A stretch of 13,642 bases of DNA from CAZTYW01 sp964617695 (lineage in GTDB: Bacteria > Chloroflexota > Dehalococcoidia > UBA2247 > RBG-13-53-26), in contig CAZTYW010000056.1 in the NCBI GenBank assembly GCA_964617695.1, positions 1 to 13,642 on the forward strand, in the 5' to 3' direction. Positions 7,521 to 13,554 of the stretch are shown here, piece by piece. Position numbers and translations under genes: made by a program. A model generated the notes under the pieces. It saw only the letters and a program-made list of their open reading frames with translations. It searched no databases and was not told where the DNA came from. Within the stretch, counting starts at the first letter, position 1, and each line of letters opens with the position of its first letter.

Positions 7521-7707
7521 TGCCCGCGATCGCTTCAATTTCGATCTGTAGCCGTGCCACTTTGTGATGGCTGACCAATCGCCTTCGGCGCAGCCTGTCC
7601 CCCGAAGGTGCGAACAGCACTCAAACGAATCACATGGCCAGTCAGACACCATGCAGCAGGAATCTACGTTCGAAGGTGAGTTCCGTGGCTCCTGGTCCGC
7701 CCCGCTG

Positions 7708-8163
7708 TCAGCGCGCCCCCTCACTGGTGGCCATCCTGGCACTTGCGGTCGATTTAGGACTGCAGGCGCCACAGCGGCCGAAAATCGCTAGGTGCTTCAA
7801 CTCGGCCTCAAAGTGGTAGTCCCTTCTCAAGACGTCTTCCAGAGGCAACAGCGTGGCTTCGTCCAGGTCGATGACCGCACCGCATTCCTGGCAGACCAGG
7901 TGGTGGTGATGTCCCTTCTCGGCGTGGTGATAATAGAGCTTGTCCCCATCCAGCTTCGTCTCGGTCACCAGACCCAGGTCCTTCATGAGCTCCAGAGCCC
8001 GGTAGACGGTCGACCTGTTGATCCATGGATAACGGAGCCGCACCCGTTCATAGATGTCCGGTGCGCTAATATGCCCATCAGCTTCGTGGAGAACCTCCAG
8101 AACCATCAGCCGCTGGGGCGTCAACTTGTATCCCTTGTCCCTTAGCTCCTGATAGCAGCTCAT
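7708..8163 (-). CDS. Fur-family metal-responsive regulator
   Basis: A 151-residue protein of the Fur superfamily (Fur, Zur, PerR, Nur). The winged-helix N-terminal domain is residues 1-80, with the recognition helix around INRSTVYRALELM (48-60). The dimerisation domain has the metal-sensing histidines YYHH (77-80) and HHHH (85-88), and both structural zinc CxxC pairs, C91/C94 and C131/C134. A 17-residue tail follows the last CxxC. The metal cannot be assigned from sequence. Position 12 bases after a CooT-type nickel protein makes a nickel (Nur-like) or general metal response worth considering. The ATG has only a weak upstream GGG run, so translation may depend on readthrough from cooT. It is the last gene of the 8585-7708 operon. 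Confidence 0.92.
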   Translation of the reverse strand: MSCYQELRDKGYKLTPQRLMVLEVLHEADGHISAPDIYERVRLRYPWINRSTVYRALELMKDLGLVTETKLDGDKLYYHHAEKGHHHHLVCQECGAVIDLDEATLLPLEDVLRRDYHFEAELKHLAIFGRCGACSPKSTASARMATSEGAR

Positions 8164-8175
8164 CCCAATACCCGT

Positions 8176-8367
8176 TCAGCTTCGCGTTTCAAGGACCACG
8201 GTCGAATGATCAAAATCCACCGACTTGAGGACGGCCTCGACCTCTTTCTTCTCGCCAAAGATGTTTGACAGCCGCAGGATACCGCCATCGACTTCGACAA
8301 GCGCCACATCTTCGAACACGAGCTCGCTCTCGCCGTTCCGCGTCAAGAACGCCTTGGCCAGACACAT
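8176..8367 (-). CDS. cooT: CooT-type nickel-binding protein
   Basis: A 63-residue protein of the CooT family (PF10133), small dimeric proteins that bind Ni(II) through the conserved N-terminal Cys2, known from CO-dehydrogenase maturation and from many anaerobes. Seen here: MCLAKAFL at the N-terminus with Cys2, followed by the beta-rich VALVEVDGGILRLSNIFGEK region typical of the family. An ATG six bases upstream (8373) would place two residues before Cys2. The ribosome binding site AAGGAGG (8375-8381) is seven bases from the ATG at 8367 but only one base from the ATG at 8373, so the shorter form is chosen, which also restores Cys2. No CO dehydrogenase or hydrogenase gene is in the window. It sits between a His-rich small protein and a Fur-family regulator. 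Confidence 0.85.
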   Translation of the reverse strand: MCLAKAFLTRNGESELVFEDVALVEVDGGILRLSNIFGEKKEVEAVLKSVDFDHSTVVLETRS

Positions 8368-8369
8368 CT

Positions 8370-8585
8370 TCATCCCTCCTTCAGCTTACCCAAAGCCGCC
8401 AGCAGGTATTCATTCGCCTTGTCCATCTGGTGGGCCGCCTGGACTATGTCCTCGGAAACCAAGCCCTGCCCCGACACCCTGGCCTTCTCAGCCCAATCCC
8501 TGAACTCCCTGGCGTGTCCCACATTGTGCTCCACCCAATGGTTCAGTAGCACCCCAAGCCTGTCTCGCTCACTTTCAACCGACAT
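8370..8585 (-). CDS. Small His-rich helical protein, uncharacterised
   Basis: A 71-residue, probably all-helical, soluble protein without a signal peptide or membrane segment. The first helix carries H16, H20 and H24 (HWVEHNVGH), spaced i, i+4, i+8 so that the imidazoles share one face, with H52 in a second helix. It resembles small proteins seen beside cooT genes in other genomes, but I cannot name a function. A role as metal carrier or CooT partner is inference from the histidine stripe and operon order. Its TGA stop (8370-8372) overlaps an ATG at 8371-8373, and the cooT ribosome binding site lies inside its last codons, so the two are tightly coupled. The start has AGAGGA ten bases upstream. 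Confidence 0.75.
   Translation of the reverse strand: MSVESERDRLGVLLNHWVEHNVGHAREFRDWAEKARVSGQGLVSEDIVQAAHQMDKANEYLLAALGKLKEG
8375..8381 (-). promoter_or_regulatory. Ribosome binding site deciding the cooT start
   Basis: AAGGAGG on the - strand, within the final codons of the upstream gene. Its seven-base distance to the ATG at 8367 is ideal, whereas the ATG at 8373 is only one base away. It therefore supports a protein starting Met-Cys. Confidence 0.7.
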
Positions 8586-8610
8586 CGCACTCGATCCTCT
8601 CGCGCCACAA

Positions 8611-8633
8611 CGTGCTCAGAGTATTATAGCACG
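8611..8633. promoter_or_regulatory. Inverted repeat over the cooT-fur operon promoter
   Basis: CGTGCT (8611-8616) and AGCACG (8628-8633) form a perfect 6-base inverted repeat with an 11-base spacer. It spans the -10 box and the expected transcription start of the three-gene operon, where a bound dimer would block transcription. The Fur-family protein at the end of the operon is a candidate ligand, though the repeat is more G+C-rich than a classical Fur box. Confidence 0.45.
8623..8628 (-). promoter_or_regulatory. Extended -10 promoter of the cooT-fur operon
   Basis: A perfect TATAAT on the - strand is preceded by TGC, giving the extended -10 form TGN-TATAAT. No good -35 hexamer is found 16-18 bases upstream, as is common for extended -10 promoters. 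The ATG at 8585 would be about 30 bases past the transcription start. Confidence 0.55.
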
Positions 8634-8692
8634 GGCGCGAATCTGGGAAGAACACCAAGCGGCGCGCCACTCCCCCCGAACCCACCACGGCG

Positions 8693-8719
8693 TTGTAAAC
8701 ATGGGCGGCGCGCTATAAC
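8693..8719 (+). promoter_or_regulatory. Candidate promoter of the transglutaminase-TPR gene
   Basis: TTGTAA (8693-8698) and TATAAC (8714-8719, five of six) are separated by 15 bases, somewhat short. The gene start at 8743 lies 23 bases after the -10. A direct repeat AACATGG occurs at 8698-8704 and 8717-8723, overlapping both hexamers. Confidence 0.35.
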
Positions 8720-8742
8720 ATGGAAGCGTCTCAGCATAGGCC

Positions 8743-9810
8743 ATGCCATTGAAGCCCGAAATCGACACGTTACAAAGGATGTCTCCCGCCCGCTTGGAGA
8801 AGGCGTTGAGCCAATGGGAATTGCCCCCCGTTTTCCCCCTGTCCAGCGCAATTCCTGCCAGGCATCAGGCTGACGAACCAAACTTGGAGCAGCTCGGGTG
8901 TTGGCTGAGACAGGAACTTCACCACCAGCCGGACAGCAGCGCCAGGGTCGAACTGGAAAGGGCAGCCCTCAACTGGGTGTGCGACTTTGCCCGACTGAAT
9001 GTCAAACGGGGCAGGCTGTTCGAATTGGGCCAGGTCGTCCACGAAAGGCGCGCCGACTGCCTCGCCTACGCTAAACTGCTCAACCTGGTGGGAAGACGCT
9101 TCGGGCTGGACATCGGTATAGTGGAAGTAGTCGTAGATAACGCCGGCAGATACGTTCCCCATGTTGCCAGTATTGCGAGGTTTGCTGACGGGACAGGGCA
9201 ATTCGTTGACCTGTGGTACGGCTCGAGGGATGTACACCACCTGAGGCTGGGCCTGCAGGTAAGAGTAGGGCGCACGTGGATGATAAAAGACGTGAACCAG
9301 GACGAACTCCCGATGCCGCCAGACGCCAAAGGGCTGCCGGCCGAGTGCGTCGATGCCATAACCTATTACATAGTTGGGAACCGCCACCTGCAGCGAGGTC
9401 TTCGTGATCCTGACAGGGACGAGCTGGCCAGGGCAATCTCCTGCTACGACGCTGCTATCCGATTGTACCCCCAGAACGCCCGTTTCTATTTCAACCGGGC
9501 CGTTGCCTATGACAACATTGGCGCCAGGCAGAGAGCGCAGACAGACTATGCCGCTGCCTTGAAGGACGAAGCCAGCCGGATCCGGGTGCTGGCCAGGGAA
9601 TACGAGGAATCGGACCGGCTGATTGCACTGGATGAAATCGGAGCGAGCCCTCAGGAGCAGCAGGTGTACCTGCTCAGGCGAGGCCTCATCACGGGCAAAC
9701 AGGTCAGCCCGGGGGAAATCGCCGCCAGGTGCGGCATAAGCCCCGAAGAGGTTGAGGGTATTATGTCAGCTATAGAAGCCAAGCTTCGCCGAAATAGCCA
9801 GCACGGGTGA
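8743..9810 (+). CDS. Transglutaminase-like / TPR protein with C-terminal HTH
   Basis: A 355-residue soluble protein. Residues of about 45-160 form a transglutaminase-like cysteine-peptidase core of the SirB1 type, with C106 in RADCLAYAKLLNLVGRRFGL, H140 in VPHVA and D156 in FVDLWYG as an intact Cys-His-Asp triad. Residues 226-276 look like one to two TPR units (ARAISCYDAAIRLYPQNARF, then YFNRAVAYDNIGARQRAQ). The C-terminus from about 302 to 350 reads like a sigma-region-4 helix-turn-helix, with EIAARCGISPEEVEGIM at 325-341. SirB1-like proteins normally stop after the TPR part, so the HTH-like tail is unusual. There is no signal peptide. The start has only a weak AGG two bases upstream. It is transcribed alone, divergent from the cooT operon, and converges on the heat-shock operon with 24 bases between stops. 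Substrate and role are unknown. Confidence 0.8.
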   Translation: MPLKPEIDTLQRMSPARLEKALSQWELPPVFPLSSAIPARHQADEPNLEQLGCWLRQELHHQPDSSARVELERAALNWVCDFARLNVKRGRLFELGQVVHERRADCLAYAKLLNLVGRRFGLDIGIVEVVVDNAGRYVPHVASIARFADGTGQFVDLWYGSRDVHHLRLGLQVRVGRTWMIKDVNQDELPMPPDAKGLPAECVDAITYYIVGNRHLQRGLRDPDRDELARAISCYDAAIRLYPQNARFYFNRAVAYDNIGARQRAQTDYAAALKDEASRIRVLAREYEESDRLIALDEIGASPQEQQVYLLRRGLITGKQVSPGEIAARCGISPEEVEGIMSAIEAKLRRNSQHG

Positions 9811-9834
9811 CCGCCGCCGAAGTCCACAGCGTGG

Positions 9835-10143
9835 TTAACCCGATGACAGCCGGTCGTTGTCCTCCCTGACCCAGTACTCGGCTTCAATGACTCTGTCCCT
9901 GCTGGTCCTGGTCAGCCGCCTGTAGGCTCTCCAGAGCCGAAACCCGACCGGAATCGCCAGAATGAGAAGCAACGTGACCAGGAGTACGGCAACAACCAGC
10001 AACAGCGGGAGCGCAAGTATGGCCAGGGGCCAGACGAGCCAGCCCAGCAGGCGAGCACGCCTTGTCATTCGCCAACCGCCTGGGAACTCTCTACGATACA
10101 GCCTTACCCTCACTCGCCAATCCTCCCTCTCCGGCTCAAACAT
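9835..10143 (-). CDS. Small membrane protein at the end of the heat-shock operon
   Basis: A 102-residue protein with a basic N-terminus (about 32 residues, many Arg), a hydrophobic stretch from about 32 to 70 long enough for two closely spaced membrane helices, and a charged C-terminal tail of about 30 residues. No family is recognised. The ATG at 10143 overlaps the 3' end of the galT-like gene by eight bases, which implies coupled translation. An in-frame TTG one codon earlier is less likely. A later ATG (residue 26) would remove the basic lead. Coding is supported by the overlap, the clean hydrophobic pattern and the operon position. Confidence 0.65.
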   Translation of the reverse strand: MFEPEREDWRVRVRLYRREFPGGWRMTRRARLLGWLVWPLAILALPLLLVVAVLLVTLLLILAIPVGFRLWRAYRRLTRTSRDRVIEAEYWVREDNDRLSSG

Positions 10144-11194
10144 CAATTGAGCCGTCCTCTTCGAAGCTCGCCTTCATCCGCTGCGCCACCGTCTCAGGCA
10201 TCAACTCGATGTCCGCCGCGTAGTGGAACCTCTCCAGAATGCCCGTGTCGTTTCGGTAGAAGGGCTGTAGTGCGGGCCTGGAAATGAGCTTGGCATGCAG
10301 CGAGTAGTAGTCCAACCTGTCACCCAAAGGCCCGGAGAACGTGCACAGGTTGAAGGAGTTCACGCCCATCTTGGCGTACCCGCGCAGCAGTCTCACCAGG
10401 CAGGTGGCGAAATCAGAGACCTCCGCCTCCCCCACCTCCATCAGGTTGCTCTTCCCCCGGAAGATGAGCTGCACTTCCCGGTTGCCTTGAGGCGCATAGC
10501 TGGCAATCACAGCCACGGAATTCTTCTCGCCGATGTACCGCTCCCCCCTCCTTTTCTCCTCCCCGACTACGTCCTCCCAGAAGCTGCTTCCGGTGCGCCT
10601 GAAGTACTCCAGGCTGCTGTCCAGCAGCCTGGTCTGATACGGGGTGGGCCCAGCGTCCACCAGCACCTGAACGTGCGGATGGACCATGCTGGCCGCGCTG
10701 GGCGGCAGATGGTTCCAAAGGTATATCGGGTATCTGGCCTCTGAATTCCGCCGCAGCACCGCCGCCAGGAACTGCTGGGTGGCCCTCACAGTGTCAGCAA
10801 CCATGTCCACGCCAAACTGGTCTACATCCAGGAAGTGTGTCGAGGTGAGCGTGGCGGCAGCGTGGTACTCGGCCAGGGGGAACAGATTGGGGAACAGCCA
10901 GCAGTCGCCCCTCCTGATTCTGCCCCCGGCACAAAGGCCCTGGGGGAACAGCGGCGTCATCTGCTCGATATTGCCGGGACAGAACGGGCAGTGGCGTGGG
11001 TCACCGGCTATCTCATCCGGGTCAACGGGTGTCGGGCCTTCCCCAAGCCTCTCCGCCCTCCTGACATTGATGCGGCACGGCACCCCCGTGAGCGGGTCAT
11101 GTCTGAACTCTATGGAGTGGATGTCATTCCCAAAGAGCGGCGGCCTGAGCAATTCGGCAGTCACTACAACCTTGGGAAATTCCACCTGAAGCAA
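10136..11194 (-). CDS. GalT-like HIT-superfamily nucleotidyltransferase
   Basis: A 352-residue protein of the galactose-1-phosphate uridylyltransferase family. It has the N-terminal zinc pair C69/C72 in HCPFCPGN, candidate further zinc ligand H111, and the active-site motif H-P-H-x-Q at 172-176, where H174 would be the uridylylated nucleophile. The N-terminal IEFRHDPLTG (28-37) and C-terminal GILERFHYAADIELMPE (318-334) segments also fit the family, and the length is normal. The true substrate may be another sugar 1-phosphate or a nucleotide. No other Leloir genes are near. The start is unsure: TTG at 11194 gives the longest frame but has no ribosome binding site. GTG codons at residues 4 and 11 are alternatives, the latter with AAGG five bases before it. 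It follows dnaJ by 41 bases in a CIRCE-controlled operon. Confidence 0.85.
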   Translation of the reverse strand: MLQVEFPKVVVTAELLRPPLFGNDIHSIEFRHDPLTGVPCRINVRRAERLGEGPTPVDPDEIAGDPRHCPFCPGNIEQMTPLFPQGLCAGGRIRRGDCWLFPNLFPLAEYHAAATLTSTHFLDVDQFGVDMVADTVRATQQFLAAVLRRNSEARYPIYLWNHLPPSAASMVHPHVQVLVDAGPTPYQTRLLDSSLEYFRRTGSSFWEDVVGEEKRRGERYIGEKNSVAVIASYAPQGNREVQLIFRGKSNLMEVGEAEVSDFATCLVRLLRGYAKMGVNSFNLCTFSGPLGDRLDYYSLHAKLISRPALQPFYRNDTGILERFHYAADIELMPETVAQRMKASFEEDGSIDV

Positions 11195-11235
11195 CCAATG
11201 ACAGACTTGGCCAACCGGCGGGTCACAGAAACAGA

Positions 11236-12342
11236 TCAGCCAGACCGCCGATTCCTCAAGTCTCGAAACTCGTTCAGCAACTCTTTTTCTCTTTGGCTCA
11301 GATCGGTGGGCGTTACCACCTTCACCACCACGAACTCGTCCCCCCTGCCACCCCCATTCAGGCGGGGGACGCCTTTGCCGAGTATCCTGAACACCGCTCC
11401 GCTCTGCGTTCCCTCGGGGATTTCGAGCTTGAGATCGCCCTCCAGCCCCGGCACATCGTCCAGTTCGGCCCCCAGGGCTGCCTGGGTGAAATCGATTTCC
11501 CTCGCCACGTAAACGTCGTCGCCGTGTCGCTCGAAGACGGGATGCCTGTCTACACTCAGCACAACGTACAGGTCACCGCTCTGTGCCCCGTCCATTCCGG
11601 GCTCGCCCTCACCTTCGATTCTTACGGCACTGCCGGTGTCGGCACCCCTGGGTATCTTGACGGTGACGGTCTTCGTCCTTTCGACTGACCCTCTCCCGCC
11701 GCACTCTTCACACGGGTCAGTGACTATCTGCCCCTTGCCTCTGCACTTGCTGCAAGTGGTTATCTGACGGAATACGCCGAAGCCTGATCTCTGCTCGGTT
11801 ACCGACTGGCCCGTGCCCCGACAGGAGTCGCACTCTTTCAGGCCATCCTTCTTTGCCCCCAGCCCCTTGCAGGCGGGGCACGTCTCTACTCGACTTATGT
11901 CGATCTCCTGCTCCCTGCCGAGTACCACGTCCTCCAGGGTAACCGCCAGGTCGTACCTGAGATCAGCACCCTTGCGCGCCTGCCTGGCTCTCCTGGAACC
12001 CCGTCTGCCAAAAAGGCTACCGAATATACTGCCACCGAAGCCAAGGCCCCCAACGAACAGGTCCTCAAGAATGCTGGCGAAGTCAACACCCCTGAAGATG
12101 TCCTCCTGGGTGAAGCCCTCGAGCCCGGCATGTCCGTAGGTATCATACAGGCTGCGCTTCTCTCTGTCGCTCAGGACCGCATAGGCCTCGTTTATCTCCT
12201 TCATCTTCTCCATCGCCTGGTCGTCGCCCGGGTTCCTGTCCGGATGGAACTGCATGGCCAGGCTTCGATAGGCCTTCTTCATGGCGGCATCGTCAGCGTC
12301 TCTAGCTATGCCGAGAATGTCGTAATAGTCGCGCCGCGACAT
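11236..12342 (-). CDS. dnaJ: Chaperone DnaJ
   Basis: A full-length 368-residue type I Hsp40 that stimulates DnaK ATPase and binds unfolded proteins. The J domain (about 1-70) starts SRRDYYDILG and has the HPD motif at 33-35. A Gly/Phe-rich linker follows (about 97-116). The zinc region has all four CxxCxGxG repeats at 155-162, 171-178, 197-204 and 211-218. The substrate-binding C-terminal domains follow. The ATG at 12342 is preferred: GGAAGG lies three bases upstream, and DnaJ proteins begin this close to RDYY. A GTG five codons earlier (12357), two bases after the fmdB stop, would add five residues. No dnaK or grpE gene lies within the window, and the operon order fmdB-dnaJ-galT is unlike the usual grpE-dnaK-dnaJ. 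Confidence 0.97.
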   Translation of the reverse strand: MSRRDYYDILGIARDADDAAMKKAYRSLAMQFHPDRNPGDDQAMEKMKEINEAYAVLSDREKRSLYDTYGHAGLEGFTQEDIFRGVDFASILEDLFVGGLGFGGSIFGSLFGRRGSRRARQARKGADLRYDLAVTLEDVVLGREQEIDISRVETCPACKGLGAKKDGLKECDSCRGTGQSVTEQRSGFGVFRQITTCSKCRGKGQIVTDPCEECGGRGSVERTKTVTVKIPRGADTGSAVRIEGEGEPGMDGAQSGDLYVVLSVDRHPVFERHGDDVYVAREIDFTQAALGAELDDVPGLEGDLKLEIPEGTQSGAVFRILGKGVPRLNGGGRGDEFVVVKVVTPTDLSQREKELLNEFRDLRNRRSG

Positions 12343-12359
12343 AACCCTTCCAGTCACCT

Positions 12360-12626
12360 CTACTCAGTCCTGTCTGCTACTTCCTTCTTGTCTTCCTTGT
12401 CCTCTTTGGATTCCTCTTTCGACCCGTTATCCCCGATGTTGCTGTTCTTTGCCCTGCTATCCGTAATGTAAAAACCCGAGCCCTTGAAGATAATGGGCAC
12501 CGGTCGGAACAGTAGTCGGCCCTCTCCGCTGCACTTCGGGCATTGGGCGCCGCTGTCCTCGCCAAACCCCCGCCTCAATTCAAACTGGAGAGAACACTCG
12601 TTGCACACGTATTCGTAGATAGGCAA
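12360..12626 (-). CDS. fmdB: FmdB-type zinc ribbon protein
   Basis: An 88-residue FmdB/CxxC_CXXC_SSSS family protein. It starts MPIYEYVCNEC and carries a zinc ribbon with C8/C11 and C29/C32. The family signature GSGFYITDS follows at 49-57. A Lys/Glu/Asp-rich disordered tail follows from residue 58 to the end. The family is widespread; its function is poorly known, and a regulatory or ribosome-linked role has been suggested. The start codon is TTG, supported by GGAGG seven bases upstream and by the conserved family N-terminus; no ATG alternative exists. It is the first gene of the CIRCE-controlled operon and ends two to 17 bases before dnaJ, depending on the dnaJ start. Confidence 0.92.
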   Translation of the reverse strand: MPIYEYVCNECSLQFELRRGFGEDSGAQCPKCSGEGRLLFRPVPIIFKGSGFYITDSRAKNSNIGDNGSKEESKEDKEDKKEVADRTE

Positions 12627-12633
12627 ATCTGCA

Positions 12634-12638
12634 CCTCC
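12634..12638 (-). promoter_or_regulatory. Ribosome binding site supporting the fmdB UUG start
   Basis: GGAGG on the - strand, seven bases before the TTG at 12626. It lies downstream of CIRCE on the predicted transcript. Confidence 0.7.
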
Positions 12639-12654
12639 GAACAGGACACAAGAA

Positions 12655-12681
12655 TTAGCACTCTCACACCGAGAGTGCTAA
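12655..12681. promoter_or_regulatory. CIRCE element (HrcA operator)
   Basis: TTAGCACTC (12655-12663), nine bases, then GAGTGCTAA (12673-12681): a perfect copy of the CIRCE consensus, with no mismatch in either arm and the exact spacer. CIRCE is the binding site of the heat-shock repressor HrcA. It begins three bases past the -10 box of the fmdB promoter and covers the predicted transcription start, the classic arrangement for repression. hrcA itself is not in the window. Confidence 0.97.
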
Positions 12682-12683
12682 CA

Positions 12684-12712
12684 ATTGTAGCCCAAAGAAC
12701 TGCAAGTTTCAA
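12684..12712 (-). promoter_or_regulatory. Sigma70-type promoter of the fmdB-dnaJ operon
   Basis: On the - strand, TTGAAA (12712-12707) and TACAAT (12689-12684) have a 17-base spacer, each matching five of six consensus bases. Transcription should begin near 12677, inside CIRCE. Confidence 0.8.
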
Positions 12713-12884
12713 GCCCTCTTAGAGGCTGTACCAGGCCGAAGCTGGTACGGAGACGCCGGCTCGGGCTCTGCACTAGGCCCAGTCCGAAGCTCTGACCCGA
12801 CGTGGCAATGAGACAGCGGCGCTGCAGTGGCACTCGCGCCGCGCTCTGTCCCTATCGAGCGGCCGCCGCCGACGGCTTCCGGAC
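12713..12884. other. Structured noncoding stretch between XRE gene and heat-shock promoter
   Basis: No gene is seen. It holds an 11-base palindrome CCTCTTAGAGG (12715-12725) and a hairpin with arms GTACCAG/CTGGTAC (12728-12734, 12742-12748, seven-base loop). There is also a long imperfect hairpin (12812-12850) with outer arms GACAG/CTGTC and inner arms CGGCGC/GCGCCG, and a 13-base repeat with one mismatch (12731-12743 and 12779-12791, CCAG-x-CCGAAGCT). No T runs follow the hairpins. It may end the XRE transcript or encode a structured RNA. Confidence 0.4.
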
Positions 12885-13247
12885 TTAGGCAGTCTGCGAC
12901 TCTCTCTTGCGCAGCCTAGCCGAGAGGTTCTGTATCAACACTCGCAAGACGAGCTTGTCTTCCGGGTCCAGCCTATGCCAGTCGTGAGCGAAGAAATTGG
13001 CGATATCCGGCTCCACACCGCGGATCTCGCCTTCCGTGGCGCCGGTTAGAAGATAGCCCACCGAAACGTTCAGTGCCGCGGCCAGCTTCGCCAGCGTGTC
13101 GCCGTAGGGATGACGGACACCGGCCACGATCCTGGATATGCCGCTGGTTGACATGCCAGTCCGTTTTGCCAGCTCGGCCTGGCTGATGCCCTGGTCAGCC
13201 ATCAGGCTGGCAATTCTCTGGGATATTGCGCCATCGCCTTGTCCCAT
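12885..13247 (-). CDS. XRE-family transcriptional regulator
   Basis: A 120-residue DNA-binding protein. An HTH_3 (Cro/C1-type) domain spans about 8-65, with the helix-turn-helix at 21-41 (ISQAELAKRTGMSTSGISR). It is followed by the SVGYLLTG segment typical of this fold. The C-terminal half (80-120) is a short helical extension, DIANFFAHDWHRLDPEDK and then basic residues, resembling the tails of other small chromosomal XRE regulators and not a peptidase or cupin sensor. GGAGG four to five bases before the ATG supports the start. No toxin or restriction gene is seen beside it. It is divergent from the gene starting at 13555, whose promoter it may control together with its own. Confidence 0.88.
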   Translation of the reverse strand: MGQGDGAISQRIASLMADQGISQAELAKRTGMSTSGISRIVAGVRHPYGDTLAKLAAALNVSVGYLLTGATEGEIRGVEPDIANFFAHDWHRLDPEDKLVLRVLIQNLSARLRKRESQTA

Positions 13248-13295
13248 TTCACCTCCGTGGATGTCCCCAAAAGGGCCGTCCCTCAGCTTCGAACC

Positions 13296-13332
13296 CTGTC
13301 AAGAGGTTACTCCATGCTGTCAACACTGTCAA
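13296..13332. repeat. Three CTGTCAA direct repeats upstream of the XRE gene
   Basis: Exact copies of CTGTCAA start at 13296, 13317 and 13326, spaced 21 and 9 bases. On the - strand they read TTGACAG, so each contains a perfect -35 hexamer for the XRE gene, but none has a fair -10 at 16-18 bases. They could be operator half-sites or -35 elements. Confidence 0.45.
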
Positions 13333-13520
13333 GGCTGCCTGCGGGTGGCACAAAATGGCGGGTCTGACGGTCATCTGCCGCGGCGTGGTTCGTGTGAAGA
13401 CGCCGTATCGACCCTTGCCAGCTCGGGACGGCGATGGACTGACGGCATAATCCGGGCAATACCAGTGCTGTGGATGCTGCACAAGCCATCCCTGCGCTGG
13501 CAGCACCGCCTGGAAGTGCG

Positions 13521-13529
13521 TGCTATAAT
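13521..13529 (+). promoter_or_regulatory. Extended -10 promoter of the partial gene
   Basis: TGC-TATAAT, a perfect TATAAT with the TGN extension and no clear -35. The ATG at 13555 is 25 bases downstream. The same TGC-TATAAT form is used before the cooT-fur operon. Confidence 0.5.
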
Positions 13530-13554
13530 CTCTGGCGTCGGAGGTGAGGCAGGG

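Larger units (their letters stand above)
13248..13554. other. 307-base divergent intergenic region
   Basis: It lies between the XRE gene and the partial gene at 13555. Contents seen: the XRE ribosome binding site, three CTGTCAA repeats at 13296-13332, and an extended -10 promoter at 13521-13529. Several overlapping short frames on both strands lack ribosome binding sites and recognisable products. Between about 13340 and 13520 I see nothing I can support. Confidence 0.5.

Noticed and set aside
7564..7791. A + strand 75-codon frame in the marR-fur gap
   Set aside because: It overlaps the Fur C-terminus in antisense, has no ribosome binding site, and its composition is not protein-like.
13296..13332. 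CTGTCAA repeats as a CRISPR or phage attachment site
   Set aside because: The repeats are seven bases, unevenly spaced, and have no spacers, cas genes or integrase nearby.
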